Positions 25,197-33,726 of a DNA stretch of 64,000 nt are shown one piece after another. A program made the translations under genes and the position numbers. The stretch is from the NCBI GenBank assembly GCA_965214955.1, contig CBDCCU010000009.1:372001-436000 (forward strand), written 5' to 3'. Every line of letters begins with the position of its first letter. Within the stretch, counting starts at the first letter, position 1. This DNA is from Aliikangiella sp965214955. GTDB taxonomy: Bacteria > Pseudomonadota > Gammaproteobacteria > Enterobacterales > Kangiellaceae. The notes under the pieces are model-generated. The model was not told where the DNA came from and did not search any database. It saw nothing but the letters and a program-made list of their open reading frames with translations.

Positions 25197-25505
25197 TTAA
25201 AAACTCCTTTTCTTAATTATCGATAACACAAACGCTAATTAGATTACACTAAAAATATTCTTCTAGCAATTAAAGAAACATGCTGCTCAAAATTACGTTA
25301 CGAACGTGAAAAATTATTTTTACCCAAAAGTCGCTCGGAAAAAGGATACCGACATTATACGAAGACTGAGTTTAGTAGACTTGAGAAAATCGAGGCTACC
25401 TAGTGCTGTTAGATAGCCCCTCCCCTTCGCAAAGGGAGACTGGGTGGGGTTATCAGTTTTAAGCGTTAACTCTTAACTAAATTTTTCACGAAAGATCAAA
25501 ATCCT
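25197..25505. other. Gene-free gap between the two-cysteine paralogues
   Basis: No coding frame is supported. The part from about 25420 to 25505 (CCCTCCCCTTCGCAAAGGGAG, then GCGTTAACTCTTAACTAAAT) matches the DNA downstream of the other paralogue (22719-22742 plus 24061-24129), so the duplicated unit includes the 3' flank. The remainder should contain the promoter of the 111-residue gene. Confidence 0.6.
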
Positions 25506-26651
25506 CTAATCATCAGATTTTTTCTGAATTAAATCAGCATCTTTAAAGCCTTTTGCAAATCTCGATAAATAAAATCCATTATACCCAACTCTTTTATTAA
25601 CAATATAAAATTGATTAAAACCACCATTTTGAAGAAAATGAATTCGCATTTTTTCTTTAGACAATCCTTTTCCATCAGTCATTAAAACTGCACACATAAC
25701 ATCACTACAGGTAACGCCAGTGACTTTTTCTTGTAGCTTGTATTGTTTGGGATATGAATTAATTAACTGATATAAATGTTCTATCGCCTGATCACTCCAC
25801 TTAGGATCTAATTCACGTTCAAAAACAGATTGAATATGATATGAAGTAAAACTACTTTTTCCTGCACTTAATGCTTTACTATGCTCTTTTAAAACATTAG
25901 TTTTCAAAATTTCTAATCTTAAAAGTTCTGTTTTTTTGTCAGTACTATTGCCGTCTATATTTCTTATTGGATTTTCTTTTTTCTCAGCATTAACCTGAAT
26001 TAAATTAGCATCACCAAACTCACGATCAAATCTTGGTAAATAAAACCCGTTAAAATCATCTCTATCACTAATGACACTAAAAACAGGGAAACCACCATTT
26101 TGAAGAAAATGAATTCGCATTTTTTCTCTAGACAATCCTTTTCCATCAATCATTAAAACCGCGCACATAACATCACTACAGGTAACACTAGTGACTTTTT
26201 CTGCCAACTTATATTGTTTAGGGTATGAGTTAATTAATTGATATAAATGTTCTACAGCTTGTTCGCTCCACTTAGGATCTAATTCACGCTCAAAAACAGA
26301 TTGAATACTAAATGAGTCTCTATTGCTCTTTTTTGTCGGTGATATGGTTTTTTGCCTATGGAAAAAATCTCTTTTTAAAAGCTCTATTTTTGATAATTTT
26401 CTTGTTTTATCTCTATTATTTTTAGGAGCTTTTATTTCTGTGGTTTTAATTTGTTGGACTGGTTCATCTTTGCTTGGTAGCAATTTGGGTGGCAATAAAA
26501 TAGATTGTTCTATTCGTTTTTTATTGGTTTTGTGCAAATTTAAAGTTGTTGTTTTATCTTTATGCTTATCATCAATGGCCTTATCACTATCTAAAGAGAA
26601 ATAGACAATGCACAGAATAACAATGAATAAGAGAACCTTAAATTTAAGCAT
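25506..26651 (-). CDS. Exported two-cysteine module protein with two modules
   Basis: From ATG 26651 the protein has 381 residues. The open frame extends 15 codons upstream, but those codons run through the csp terminator, and GGGTGAT is well placed before ATG 26651. An N-terminal anchor (MLKFKVLLFIVILCIVYFS) is followed by a Lys/Thr-rich linker and two copies of the module, at about residues 105-225 and 260-381. Each carries SVFERELDPKWS and CSDVMCAVLM with a cysteine pair. Long stretches of the module DNA are identical between the copies and the gene at 24130-24822, indicating recent internal duplication or gene conversion. Function not known. Confidence 0.72.
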   Translation of the reverse strand: MLKFKVLLFIVILCIVYFSLDSDKAIDDKHKDKTTTLNLHKTNKKRIEQSILLPPKLLPSKDEPVQQIKTTEIKAPKNNRDKTRKLSKIELLKRDFFHRQKTISPTKKSNRDSFSIQSVFERELDPKWSEQAVEHLYQLINSYPKQYKLAEKVTSVTCSDVMCAVLMIDGKGLSREKMRIHFLQNGGFPVFSVISDRDDFNGFYLPRFDREFGDANLIQVNAEKKENPIRNIDGNSTDKKTELLRLEILKTNVLKEHSKALSAGKSSFTSYHIQSVFERELDPKWSDQAIEHLYQLINSYPKQYKLQEKVTGVTCSDVMCAVLMTDGKGLSKEKMRIHFLQNGGFNQFYIVNKRVGYNGFYLSRFAKGFKDADLIQKKSDD

Positions 26652-26663
26652 AAATATCACCCA

Positions 26664-26690
26664 TAAAAAAAGGCGAGATAAACTCGCCTC
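26664..26690 (-). terminator. Intrinsic terminator of csp
   Basis: On the minus strand AGGCGAG (26689-26683) pairs with CTCGCCT (26677-26671) around loop TTTAT, followed by a run of seven T. It lies 27 bp beyond the csp stop. Confidence 0.85.
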
Positions 26691-26717
26691 TTTCAATATT
26701 TTGACTTTAATTAAAAA

Positions 26718-26924
26718 TTAAAGTGCAACAATATTTTCAGCTTGAGGGCCTTTTTGACCTTGAGTAATAGTAAACTCAACAGCTTGACCTTCGTTAAGGG
26801 TTTTGAAACCTGAACCTGTGATTGCGCTGAAGTGAGCAAAAACGTCTGGACCAGAAGGTTGCTCGATAAAACCAAAACCTTTAGATTCGTTGAACCACTT
26901 AACTGTGCCTTTAACTGTAGACAT
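26718..26924 (-). CDS. Cold-shock-domain protein (CspA family)
   Basis: A 68-residue single cold-shock domain, a single-stranded RNA/DNA-binding beta barrel that melts RNA structure. RNP1 KGFGFIEQ and RNP2 VFAHFSAI are both intact, and the N terminus MSTVKGTVKWFNESKGFGF is standard. The 221-bp gap upstream to mtnN is long enough for the extended 5' leader common in csp genes, but no cold-box sequence was identified. A strong terminator follows, so it is a single-gene transcript. Confidence 0.96.
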   Translation of the reverse strand: MSTVKGTVKWFNESKGFGFIEQPSGPDVFAHFSAITGSGFKTLNEGQAVEFTITQGQKGPQAENIVAL

Positions 26925-27145
26925 ATCAATATCCTGTAAATTAATTGTTAGGGTGCCAATATTGGCGATGTTGCTTGGAAATGTAGACTGAACTTAACAA
27001 CTGCAAAACGAGGTATATCTAATAACAGCGAAATGTAGGATGTAAATAGTAGACTTTCTTTCTAGCTGAGGCGCACTGTATAGATCTTTAGGTTAAATGT
27101 CTAGCTTTTCAATAGATTACCGTAATAATCTCTATCAATTTATAG

Positions 27146-27889
27146 CTATTTGAGGTCTTTTAAGGTTTTGTTGTTAAGGTATTCGATAACTTCTAGCACT
27201 CTTTGTTGCAGTGCACTGGATGAAAACGCTAAATTTTTAACAAATTCTTGCTCCGATTTATTCGCCTCGTCAAGTAAATTAGTAATTGATTTTAAAGCAA
27301 AAAATGGTATTTCAAACAACATAGCCACCCATGCTATAGCCGCAGCTTCCATTTCTTTGGCTGAGGCATTGTATTGCTCAATAATGGCTACATCTTTGGG
27401 ATCTTTTTCTAATGACGAGCCTGTAGAAATAATCCCTTGTGGTAATTTTAAGTCTTTAGCAAGCTGATTAACCTCTGCCGCAGGGTATAATCCAATGGCA
27501 GATTGTTTAAAGTTGGGTATTGGCACATGCCTGTCGTGGTAAATAAAATGCTTATCACTAATATAAACCGTACCAATTTGCGCGCCCTTACTGGCAAAGC
27601 CACCTGCTGTTCCTGCAGATATTAGTAAGTCAGGATTTAACTTTGTTATGGCTTCATACGCCATTAACGTTGCCGCTTCGCTACCAATATTATCAACCTG
27701 ATAGCGCGGATCGATACCGCTTACAATTAAACTAATATTAAGATTATCGACTTTATTTTGAAAACAACGCATGGGCAGTTTTGAGTGAATAACCGACTCT
27801 TGCTCGATAAGGTTAAGCTCATCAATAATCGGCTGAGCTTCGGCTTGCATTGCCATTAGCAAGGTGATGTTTTTAATGGTTTGAGTCAT
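27146..27889 (-). CDS. 5'-methylthioadenosine/S-adenosylhomocysteine nucleosidase-like protein
   Basis: A 247-residue purine nucleoside phosphorylase-fold enzyme that should remove adenine from methylthioadenosine or a related nucleoside. Evidence: LLMAMQAEAQPIIDEL at the N terminus, ISAGTAGGF for the base/ribose site, and KEMEAAAIAWVA with the Met-Glu pair that contacts ribose. The MAMQAEA start and spacing are like the plant-type MTA nucleosidases rather than E. coli MtnN. It starts 8 bp after the hpt stop, and the pairing with a purine salvage transferase supports a role in recovering adenine. Confidence 0.8.
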   Translation of the reverse strand: MTQTIKNITLLMAMQAEAQPIIDELNLIEQESVIHSKLPMRCFQNKVDNLNISLIVSGIDPRYQVDNIGSEAATLMAYEAITKLNPDLLISAGTAGGFASKGAQIGTVYISDKHFIYHDRHVPIPNFKQSAIGLYPAAEVNQLAKDLKLPQGIISTGSSLEKDPKDVAIIEQYNASAKEMEAAAIAWVAMLFEIPFFALKSITNLLDEANKSEQEFVKNLAFSSSALQQRVLEVIEYLNNKTLKDLK

Positions 27890-27897
27890 AAATCAAA

Positions 27898-28452
27898 TTA
27901 TTTACTTTCTTGATGAATATAAATGGATTCGGTATTGCGCCAATAATGATCGATATCCATACCGTAACCAAAAATATAGTGATCAGGTGTGGTTAGCTCG
28001 CAATAATCTGCTTGCGTATTAGCGTCAATTTTTCTCTGGTGTTCTTTTTCAATAAGTACGGCGGTTTTTACCGACTTTGCCCCAAGCGACAAACACTTTT
28101 CTTTAATGGCTTTAAGGGTTGTACCTTCATCCAAAATATCATCCAGCAAAACCACATGACGATTGGTTAACGACATTTGCGGTAGTGCTTTCCACTGAAT
28201 GTCTTTACCCTGTTTTTCTCCGCGATATCGTGTGGCATGACAATAGTCTATTTGCGCAGGAAAATTAAGCTGAGCCAGTAGCTTGCCCGCAAAAATCAGC
28301 CCACCATTCATTACCACAATAAAGATTGGATTAAGCGTTTGATAATTATTGGTAAGCTTTTTTGCCATGGTTTTAATTGCCGCATCAACCACTGATTTGT
28401 CGTGCAACAATAAGGCATTATTTTTAATGGTATTTAAAGCTTCTATCGACAT
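27898..28452 (-). CDS. hpt: Hypoxanthine-guanine phosphoribosyltransferase
   Basis: Purine salvage enzyme converting hypoxanthine or guanine with PRPP to the nucleotide; 184 residues from the ATG at 28452. The PRPP-binding loop VVLLDDILDEGTTL is canonical, and FIVVMNGGLIFAGKLL gives the first PP-binding loop. Seven further codons from a TTG at 28473 are open, but they lie in a dispersed TATACCCG repeat whose reverse complement supplies AAGGAG (28470-28465) as the ribosome binding site. It sits between yheV (34 bp upstream) and the nucleosidase gene (8 bp downstream). Confidence 0.9.
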   Translation of the reverse strand: MSIEALNTIKNNALLLHDKSVVDAAIKTMAKKLTNNYQTLNPIFIVVMNGGLIFAGKLLAQLNFPAQIDYCHATRYRGEKQGKDIQWKALPQMSLTNRHVVLLDDILDEGTTLKAIKEKCLSLGAKSVKTAVLIEKEHQRKIDANTQADYCELTTPDHYIFGYGMDIDHYWRNTESIYIHQESK

Positions 28453-28454
28453 TT

Positions 28455-28478
28455 TATACCCGCTCTCCTTCAAAATGC
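28455..28478 (-). repeat. Dispersed TATACCCG element at the hpt translation start
   Basis: TATACCCGCTCTCCTTCAAA followed by ATGC differs at few positions from the copy at 17921-17944. In the hpt transcript the element reads GAAGGAGAGCGGGTATA immediately before the start codon, so a repeat provides the Shine-Dalgarno sequence. Confidence 0.7.
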
Positions 28479-28486
28479 ATATTAGA

Positions 28487-28714
28487 TTATGACTTATTCA
28501 CTATTTGAATAATATCAGTTGGTTTAACTTTAGCAGGCTTTGCTTTTACAATATTGGATTGTTCAGCAGATTGGTTTTCTAGTTCTTCGGCACTTTGAGT
28601 AAATCCGCAGTCAACACATTCAATACTTTGATCTTTGCTATCAAGCAATAATGCATCAATTGCATTACAGCTAGGGCAAGTTGCACCGGCGACAAATCGT
28701 TGAGTTGGTTTCAT
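28487..28714 (-). CDS. yheV: YheV-like zinc-ribbon protein
   Basis: A 75-residue cytoplasmic protein with two CxxC pairs (ATCPSCNAIDALL and ECVDCGFTQ) that should hold a zinc. The N terminus RFVAGATCPSCNAID matches the YheV family. The C terminus is Lys/Val-rich and differs. In E. coli yheV is a neighbour of yheS; here both lie in the same 8-kb stretch. Its function is not established. It is probably the first gene of a yheV-hpt-mtnN-like transcript, with a promoter in the 105-bp divergent gap. Confidence 0.85.
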   Translation of the reverse strand: MKPTQRFVAGATCPSCNAIDALLLDSKDQSIECVDCGFTQSAEELENQSAEQSNIVKAKPAKVKPTDIIQIVNKS

Positions 28715-28819
28715 TGAAATTTATTGAGTATTTAAAAATTCAGCATTTTAGCATTGTTATCTTATTATGGCGTGTTAAATTAACCCATTCGTATTTAAAG
28801 AAAAATAACAAGAGAAATC

Positions 28820-30139
28820 ATGATAAAAACAAGTGCCAATTTTTTTAGCAAAATTATGCAACGCTGGTTGCCCGACGCCTTTTTATTTGCGGTGATATTG
28901 TCGCTAGTGGTGTTTATTTGCGGCATGGCCTTTCAGTCACAATCAATGACTCAAATGGCTGATCATTGGGGCAATGGCTTTTGGAAGCTTTTGTCTTTTT
29001 CTATGCAAATGGTGCTGATTTTAGTGCTAGGTCATACTCTTGCCATGAGCAATCCTGTGCGCGCTTTACTACAAAATATTGCCAGTCTTGCTAAATCACC
29101 TGCATCGAGCATTGTGCTGGTAACAATTGTTTCTATTATTGCCGCTTGGATCAATTGGGGGTTTGGCTTGGTAGTTGGTGCATTAGTAGCAAAAGAAGTG
29201 GCTGCAAAAGTTAAAAACGTTCATTTTCCCTTATTAATTGCCTCGGCCTATAGTGGCTTTTTAGTTTGGCATGGCGGTTTGTCTGGCTCAATTCCATTAA
29301 AGCTCGCCTCTAATAATCAAGATGCTTTAACCTCATTATTAAATGGTAAAGCCATTAGTGTGAACGAAACCATTTTTTCAATCGAAAATTTAATCATTGT
29401 ATTTGCGCTTTTGGTCAGTTTGCCAATCATTAATTTATTGATGAAACCTGATCACAATATTCAAACATTAAAGCTTGAAGAAAATACTGTTGATGAAAAA
29501 CCTAAGCAAGAAACTTTAACCCCAGCAGAAAAATTAGAACATAGCCCTATAGTTAATTTGATTTTAGTTTTTATGTGCGGGCTTTATTTGTTTAACTATT
29601 TTTACGCGGGGAATGGATTAAACCTTAATATTATTAATCTTTGCTTGCTCACTTTAGGTGTGCTTTTGCACTGGAATGCTCACTCGTTTTTAACCGCACT
29701 AAAAAAAGCTGTAACTGGAGCAAGTGGCATTATTCTTCAATTTCCAATTTATGCGGGACTAATGGGCATGATGACTCAATCAGGACTTGCCGATTCAATT
29801 AGTCAGTGGTTTGTAGAAATTTCAACAAACGACACTTTTCCGCTATTCACTTTTATCAGCGCGGGCATTGTTAACTTTTTTGTACCTTCTGGCGGAGGTC
29901 AATGGGCAGTTCAAGCACCTATTGTTATTCCTGCCGCTCAATCGCTATCACTGCCACTTAATCATGCGGCAATGGCAGTTGCATGGGGTGATGCTTGGAC
30001 TAATATGATCCAACCTTTTTGGGCGCTACCATTGCTTGGCATTGCAGGGCTTAATATTCGACAAATAATGGGTTATTGCACAGTAATATTTATTGCCAGT
30101 GGAATGATTATTGGCGGATTAATTTTTATACTTTTTTAA
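28820..30139 (+). CDS. Short-chain fatty acid transporter (AtoE family)
   Basis: Inner-membrane permease of 439 residues with about 10-11 hydrophobic segments. The AtoE family is supported by QRWLPDAFLFAVILSLVVF at the N terminus, INWGFGLVVGALVAKEVA, YSGFLVWHGGLSGSIPL and VPSGGGQWAVQAPIVIPAA near the C terminus. Family members move acetoacetate or butyrate-like acids. A hydrophilic loop rich in Glu and Lys lies at about residues 215-240. AAGAGA precedes the ATG. The RetSat-like gene starts 9 bp downstream, so the two are co-transcribed. Confidence 0.9.
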   Translation: MIKTSANFFSKIMQRWLPDAFLFAVILSLVVFICGMAFQSQSMTQMADHWGNGFWKLLSFSMQMVLILVLGHTLAMSNPVRALLQNIASLAKSPASSIVLVTIVSIIAAWINWGFGLVVGALVAKEVAAKVKNVHFPLLIASAYSGFLVWHGGLSGSIPLKLASNNQDALTSLLNGKAISVNETIFSIENLIIVFALLVSLPIINLLMKPDHNIQTLKLEENTVDEKPKQETLTPAEKLEHSPIVNLILVFMCGLYLFNYFYAGNGLNLNIINLCLLTLGVLLHWNAHSFLTALKKAVTGASGIILQFPIYAGLMGMMTQSGLADSISQWFVEISTNDTFPLFTFISAGIVNFFVPSGGGQWAVQAPIVIPAAQSLSLPLNHAAMAVAWGDAWTNMIQPFWALPLLGIAGLNIRQIMGYCTVIFIASGMIIGGLIFILF

Positions 30140-30148
30140 GCGACAAAT

Positions 30149-31870
30149 ATGACAACAACTATTAAAGAAAAAACACAATCGAGTAAGCGTTCTAAAAAGC
30201 CAAGCAGCATACGCATTGGCAAACGTTATAGAGCCAATCGGTTAAATGGTAATTACGATGCCATTGTTATTGGCTCAGGTATTGGTGGCTTAACCACCGC
30301 AATGTGTTTAGCCGATGCAGGCAAAAAGGTTTTAGTGCTAGAGCAACATTATACCGCTGGTGGTTTTACCCATGCTTATTCACGTGAAGGTTATGAATGG
30401 GATGTTGGTGTGCATTATATTGGTGATGTTGGCTACCCAACTATGACGCGTAAATTATTTGATTTTATTAGCAACAACAACCTTAAATGGGCGGCAATGG
30501 ATAATGTGTACGACCGCATTTTTTTAGGTGATGAATCATTCGATTTAGTTGCAGGTAAAAAAGCTTTTAGCGACAAAATTAAAAGCTATTTTCCTGATGA
30601 GAAAAAAGCCATTGATCAATATATTAGTATGATCAAAAAAGTGAATAATGGTGTTCGCTTATTTACCGTAGCAAAGCTTTTGCCTACTTGGGCGCAAACT
30701 CTTTTGCAGCCGCTAATAAAATTATTTCAGCCTTCTTATTTTAACCAAACTACTTATCAAGTTTTAAAAACCATTACCAACAACGAAAAACTTATTGCCG
30801 TTTTAACGGGGCAATGGGGTGACAGCGGCATTCCGCCTAAAAAACAGAGTTTTATTATTCATAGTTTAATTGCAAGGCATTATTTAAACGGTGGATTTTA
30901 TCCCGTTGGTGGCGCGGCAAAAATGGCAGAAACCATTATTCCGCAAATTCAAAAAACAGGTGGAGAAGTTTTTACCTATGCCAGCGTAGAAGAAATTATT
31001 GTTAAAAATGGTAAAGCCATTGGTGTAAAAATGAACGATGGTGAAGAAATTAACGCGCCACTAATTATCAGCAATGCCGGTGTATTTAATACCTATGAAA
31101 AACTGTTATCAAAACAAGTTACTCAACAATTTAGTCTAAATAAAAACTTAAACAATATTAAACGCTCTTGCACTAATGTTGGCTTATTTATTGGTTTAAA
31201 AGAAAGTGCTAAATCACTCAATTTACCCAAAACTAATTTTTGGATTTATTTAGATGAACAGCATGATAAAAATATTCAGCATTTTTTAGATGATAGCCAA
31301 TCACCGTTACCCGTTGTTTATATTTCATTTCCATCGGCTAAAGATCCTAGCTTTAGCAAGCGTTATCCCAATAGAGCCACCATTGAAATTGTTGCTCCCG
31401 CAGGATACGACCTATTTGCCAAATGGAAAGACACAACATGGGGCAAGCGTGGTGAAGACTATGAAAAGCTCAGCGATTATTTTGCCGAACAAATGCTACA
31501 AGTTTTGTATAAAAAACTCCCCGAACTCAAAGGCAAAATTGATTATTATGAAGCTTCTACACCGCTTTCAACTGAATTTTTCTGTCGCTACGATCAAGGA
31601 GAAATCTACGGATTAGAACACGATCCAAAACGCTTTAACCAAAAGTGGTTAAAACCCAAAACCCCCATTAAAAACCTATGGCTAACAGGGCAAGATATTT
31701 TATCCTGCGGCGTAGCAGGTGCAATGAATGCAGGGTTATTAACTGCCATTCAAATTTTAGGCTGGAAAAAAGGGATCGCATTAGCCAAAAAAGTGATGGC
31801 GGATAAAGAAGAGCCTGTTGAGGGGTGGGTTGTAAATGAAAGTGATTTTGAGAAAAGTAATCTCAGTTAA
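30149..31870 (+). CDS. RetSat/phytoene-desaturase-like FAD oxidoreductase
   Basis: A 573-residue flavoprotein. After a basic N-terminal extension (about 1-35) comes the dinucleotide-binding motif IVIGSGIGGLTTAMCLADAG, the flavin contact LEQHYTAGGFTHAY, and a C-terminal FAD motif LTGQDILSCGVAGAMNAG. The overall pattern is that of the carotenoid isomerase / all-trans-retinol saturase group within the phytoene desaturase family. The natural substrate is unknown; no other carotenoid genes are near. It is 9 bp downstream of the AtoE-like permease, which hints at a lipid-like or fatty-acid-derived substrate. Confidence 0.85.
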   Translation: MTTTIKEKTQSSKRSKKPSSIRIGKRYRANRLNGNYDAIVIGSGIGGLTTAMCLADAGKKVLVLEQHYTAGGFTHAYSREGYEWDVGVHYIGDVGYPTMTRKLFDFISNNNLKWAAMDNVYDRIFLGDESFDLVAGKKAFSDKIKSYFPDEKKAIDQYISMIKKVNNGVRLFTVAKLLPTWAQTLLQPLIKLFQPSYFNQTTYQVLKTITNNEKLIAVLTGQWGDSGIPPKKQSFIIHSLIARHYLNGGFYPVGGAAKMAETIIPQIQKTGGEVFTYASVEEIIVKNGKAIGVKMNDGEEINAPLIISNAGVFNTYEKLLSKQVTQQFSLNKNLNNIKRSCTNVGLFIGLKESAKSLNLPKTNFWIYLDEQHDKNIQHFLDDSQSPLPVVYISFPSAKDPSFSKRYPNRATIEIVAPAGYDLFAKWKDTTWGKRGEDYEKLSDYFAEQMLQVLYKKLPELKGKIDYYEASTPLSTEFFCRYDQGEIYGLEHDPKRFNQKWLKPKTPIKNLWLTGQDILSCGVAGAMNAGLLTAIQILGWKKGIALAKKVMADKEEPVEGWVVNESDFEKSNLS

Positions 31871-31878
31871 ATATAAAA

Positions 31879-31930
31879 CAATCTCTCTTAACTAAGTTAA
31901 ACTCTGGAACTACCTAATTAAGAGAGATTG
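31879..31930. repeat. Perfect 13-bp inverted repeat after the RetSat-like gene
   Basis: CAATCTCTCTTAA (31879-31891) is exactly complementary to TTAAGAGAGATTG (31918-31930) around a 26-base loop. It starts 8 bp past the stop codon. There is no T-run on either side, so it is not a classical terminator, but it could protect the 3' end of the atoE-RetSat mRNA. Confidence 0.6.
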
Positions 31931-32079
31931 TGAATATTTACATTTACATATTAACTTAATAGCTTATTATTTCGTTTGTTTATCAACAATTGAATGATAC
32001 TGAAAGGAAGCTAATTTAATTACTCAGCTTTAAAGCCCTTTTTTTCATATTTTTCAAATACAAAATTAAACAATTTATA

Positions 32080-32310
32080 ATGTTAAAATTAAAGCAAAAA
32101 CCACTTAATAAAAGCAAAATCTATTATTGGCTTGTTGTAGGGCTTTTTAGCGTTACACCTATCTATATATTGTTTGTTATTGCTCAAAATTATTATAAAA
32201 ACAATGTGTTTATTGATAACTTCGCTGAAACTAGCCTTTTTGGCTTTTTATTGGGAGCTGCTTGGGGAGTTGGAATGTTTATTCATCATAAGCAGACATC
32301 AAATAATTGA
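32080..32310 (+). CDS. Small two-helix membrane protein
   Basis: A 76-residue basic protein with two predicted membrane helices (about residues 16-37, IYYWLVVGLFSVTPIYILFV, and 52-70, SLFGFLLGAAWGVGMFIH). No recognised family. It opens a very AT-rich series of small membrane-protein genes. No strong ribosome binding site is visible. Confidence 0.55.
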   Translation: MLKLKQKPLNKSKIYYWLVVGLFSVTPIYILFVIAQNYYKNNVFIDNFAETSLFGFLLGAAWGVGMFIHHKQTSNN

Positions 32311-32359
32311 TCCTATTTAAAATATTTTAATTACTAGAAAAGCCTAATGAGTAGAAGTT

Positions 32360-33247
32360 TTGAAAGATAAATGTTCCGCCGACATTAATTCTACAAATAA
32401 AAATGTGGGTTTACCTAGCATATTATTGATCAGTTTATTCTTATATCTTTTAAAGGATCTCTGGTTAGTTAAGTTTTTAATTGATTTTGGATTAAATACT
32501 TACAATGCCAGTAAAGTTTCTTATGTTATTTTCTCAATTATATTTTACGGCTTTTATCAATATATTGTTTTTTTAGAAAAACAGGCCTCAGTAAACTTAA
32601 AAATCATAAATAAGCAAACATCAAACAAAATACTAATACTATTGCTTGGAATTGCATTAATTTTAACACTGTCAGATCCATTTTTACTCAATATACAACA
32701 CTTATTTTTATCTCTATTTTCTGATACTGATTATTTTTTAAAGGCAACTCAACTAACCAATGAATCTTTTAAGTATAAGTTAGGAAGTTTAGCTTATGGA
32801 TACTTAAATATTTCAACAGTGCTTTTTATTCTTATTCAAATAATATTAGCCCCTATTGTAGAAGAACTGCTATTTAGAGGATTAATTCAAAGAAAACTAA
32901 ATACCAAATATAGTGCCTTAATATCAATCTTTATAACCTCTTTAATTTTTTGTCTATTTCATTTTTCTTCACCATTAACCGCTTTTGTATTTAGTGTAAT
33001 TGTTGGATTTGTTTATCTTAAAACCAACAAACTAGCATACACAATTATTATTCATTCAATGTCTAATTTGATTATTTGGTTGATGGAAGGCTTTGGAGTA
33101 TTTCATTTGTTAGCTCAAAAAAATATCAATGATTTATATTCTTTAAATAACTGGATTAATGAAATTATTGGTTTATTAATGATTTTTATTTTACTTTATT
33201 ATCTTATAAAAAAATTAAATTTCATAAAAACTAGAAGGAATGAATAG
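32360..33247 (+). CDS. CPBP-family intramembrane metalloprotease
   Basis: A 295-residue membrane protein with about 8 hydrophobic segments. The CPBP (Abi) motifs are present in order: EELLFRGLIQRKL with the paired glutamates and Arg at about residues 168-180, FHFSSPLTAFVFS, and HSMSNLIIWL. Relatives include prenyl-endopeptidases and proteins linked to bacteriocin immunity. The only plausible start is TTG at 32360 with weak upstream GTAGAAG, so the N terminus is uncertain. The low GC and A/T-ending codons differ from the flanking housekeeping genes. The next gene begins immediately at its stop. Confidence 0.83.
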   Translation: MKDKCSADINSTNKNVGLPSILLISLFLYLLKDLWLVKFLIDFGLNTYNASKVSYVIFSIIFYGFYQYIVFLEKQASVNLKIINKQTSNKILILLLGIALILTLSDPFLLNIQHLFLSLFSDTDYFLKATQLTNESFKYKLGSLAYGYLNISTVLFILIQIILAPIVEELLFRGLIQRKLNTKYSALISIFITSLIFCLFHFSSPLTAFVFSVIVGFVYLKTNKLAYTIIIHSMSNLIIWLMEGFGVFHLLAQKNINDLYSLNNWINEIIGLLMIFILLYYLIKKLNFIKTRRNE

Positions 33248-33481
33248 ATGTTTATCCACAATCTCACCTTAAAATACAGGAAAGAATTAATGTTTAAATA
33301 TTTCTACATTGCTGCAGTTTTCTATTTAATGGGTTTAGCCATAGCCAATTCTTATTACTTTTCTTTTGAGAAAATCACTCCTGTTCAAATAACGATAATC
33401 TCTTTTATACTAGTCACAGCACTAATTTCTTTAACGATTAGTGCGCGAATATTTAATAAAAAGAAACCATATAAAAAATAA
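33248..33481 (+). CDS. Small two-helix membrane protein
   Basis: A 77-residue, or more likely 63-residue, protein: the ATG at 33290 has AGGAAAG well placed before it, while the first ATG at 33248 directly abuts the CPBP stop. Two hydrophobic helices (YFYIAAVFYLMGLAIANSYYF and ITIISFILVTALISLTI) are followed by a Lys-rich tail. Family not recognised. The placement suggests coupling to the protease gene. Confidence 0.6.
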   Translation: MFIHNLTLKYRKELMFKYFYIAAVFYLMGLAIANSYYFSFEKITPVQITIISFILVTALISLTISARIFNKKKPYKK

Positions 33482-33502
33482 TTATTTTACGGAATTTCAA
33501 GA

Positions 33503-33685
33503 ATGACATTAAATACAAGGCGTGCCATAGCCATAATTTCAGCTAGCTTGTTAAGCGTAGCCTTTATTTCACTATTAAAATGGGCTTTTAATATAGATGA
33601 TGTTAGCTTAATTATGATGATGGTTGCGTTTACTAGTTCAGCCAATGCGGTCGCAATTTTTAGAAAGCTCGACAAAGCAAATTAA
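33503..33685 (+). CDS. Small two-helix membrane protein
   Basis: A 60-residue protein with two hydrophobic stretches (about 8-27, AIAIISASLLSVAFISLLKW, and 34-53) and charged ends. GGAATTTCAAGA precedes the ATG, a modest ribosome binding site. Unrecognised. It is the third of four small membrane proteins in the same orientation with gaps of 0 to 50 bp. Confidence 0.55.
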   Translation: MTLNTRRAIAIISASLLSVAFISLLKWAFNIDDVSLIMMMVAFTSSANAVAIFRKLDKAN

Positions 33686-33726
33686 TTAAAGCTTTTATAT
33701 TACTTTAAATAAAGCACAATATTATT

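Noticed and set aside
26652..26696. Fifteen-codon N-terminal extension of the two-module protein
   Set aside because: These codons coincide with the csp terminator hairpin, and a good ribosome binding site serves the ATG at 26651.
33252..33260. Exact DnaA box TTATCCACA at the start of a small membrane gene
   Set aside because: It is isolated, with no neighbouring boxes; it shows that single boxes occur by chance in this AT-rich DNA.
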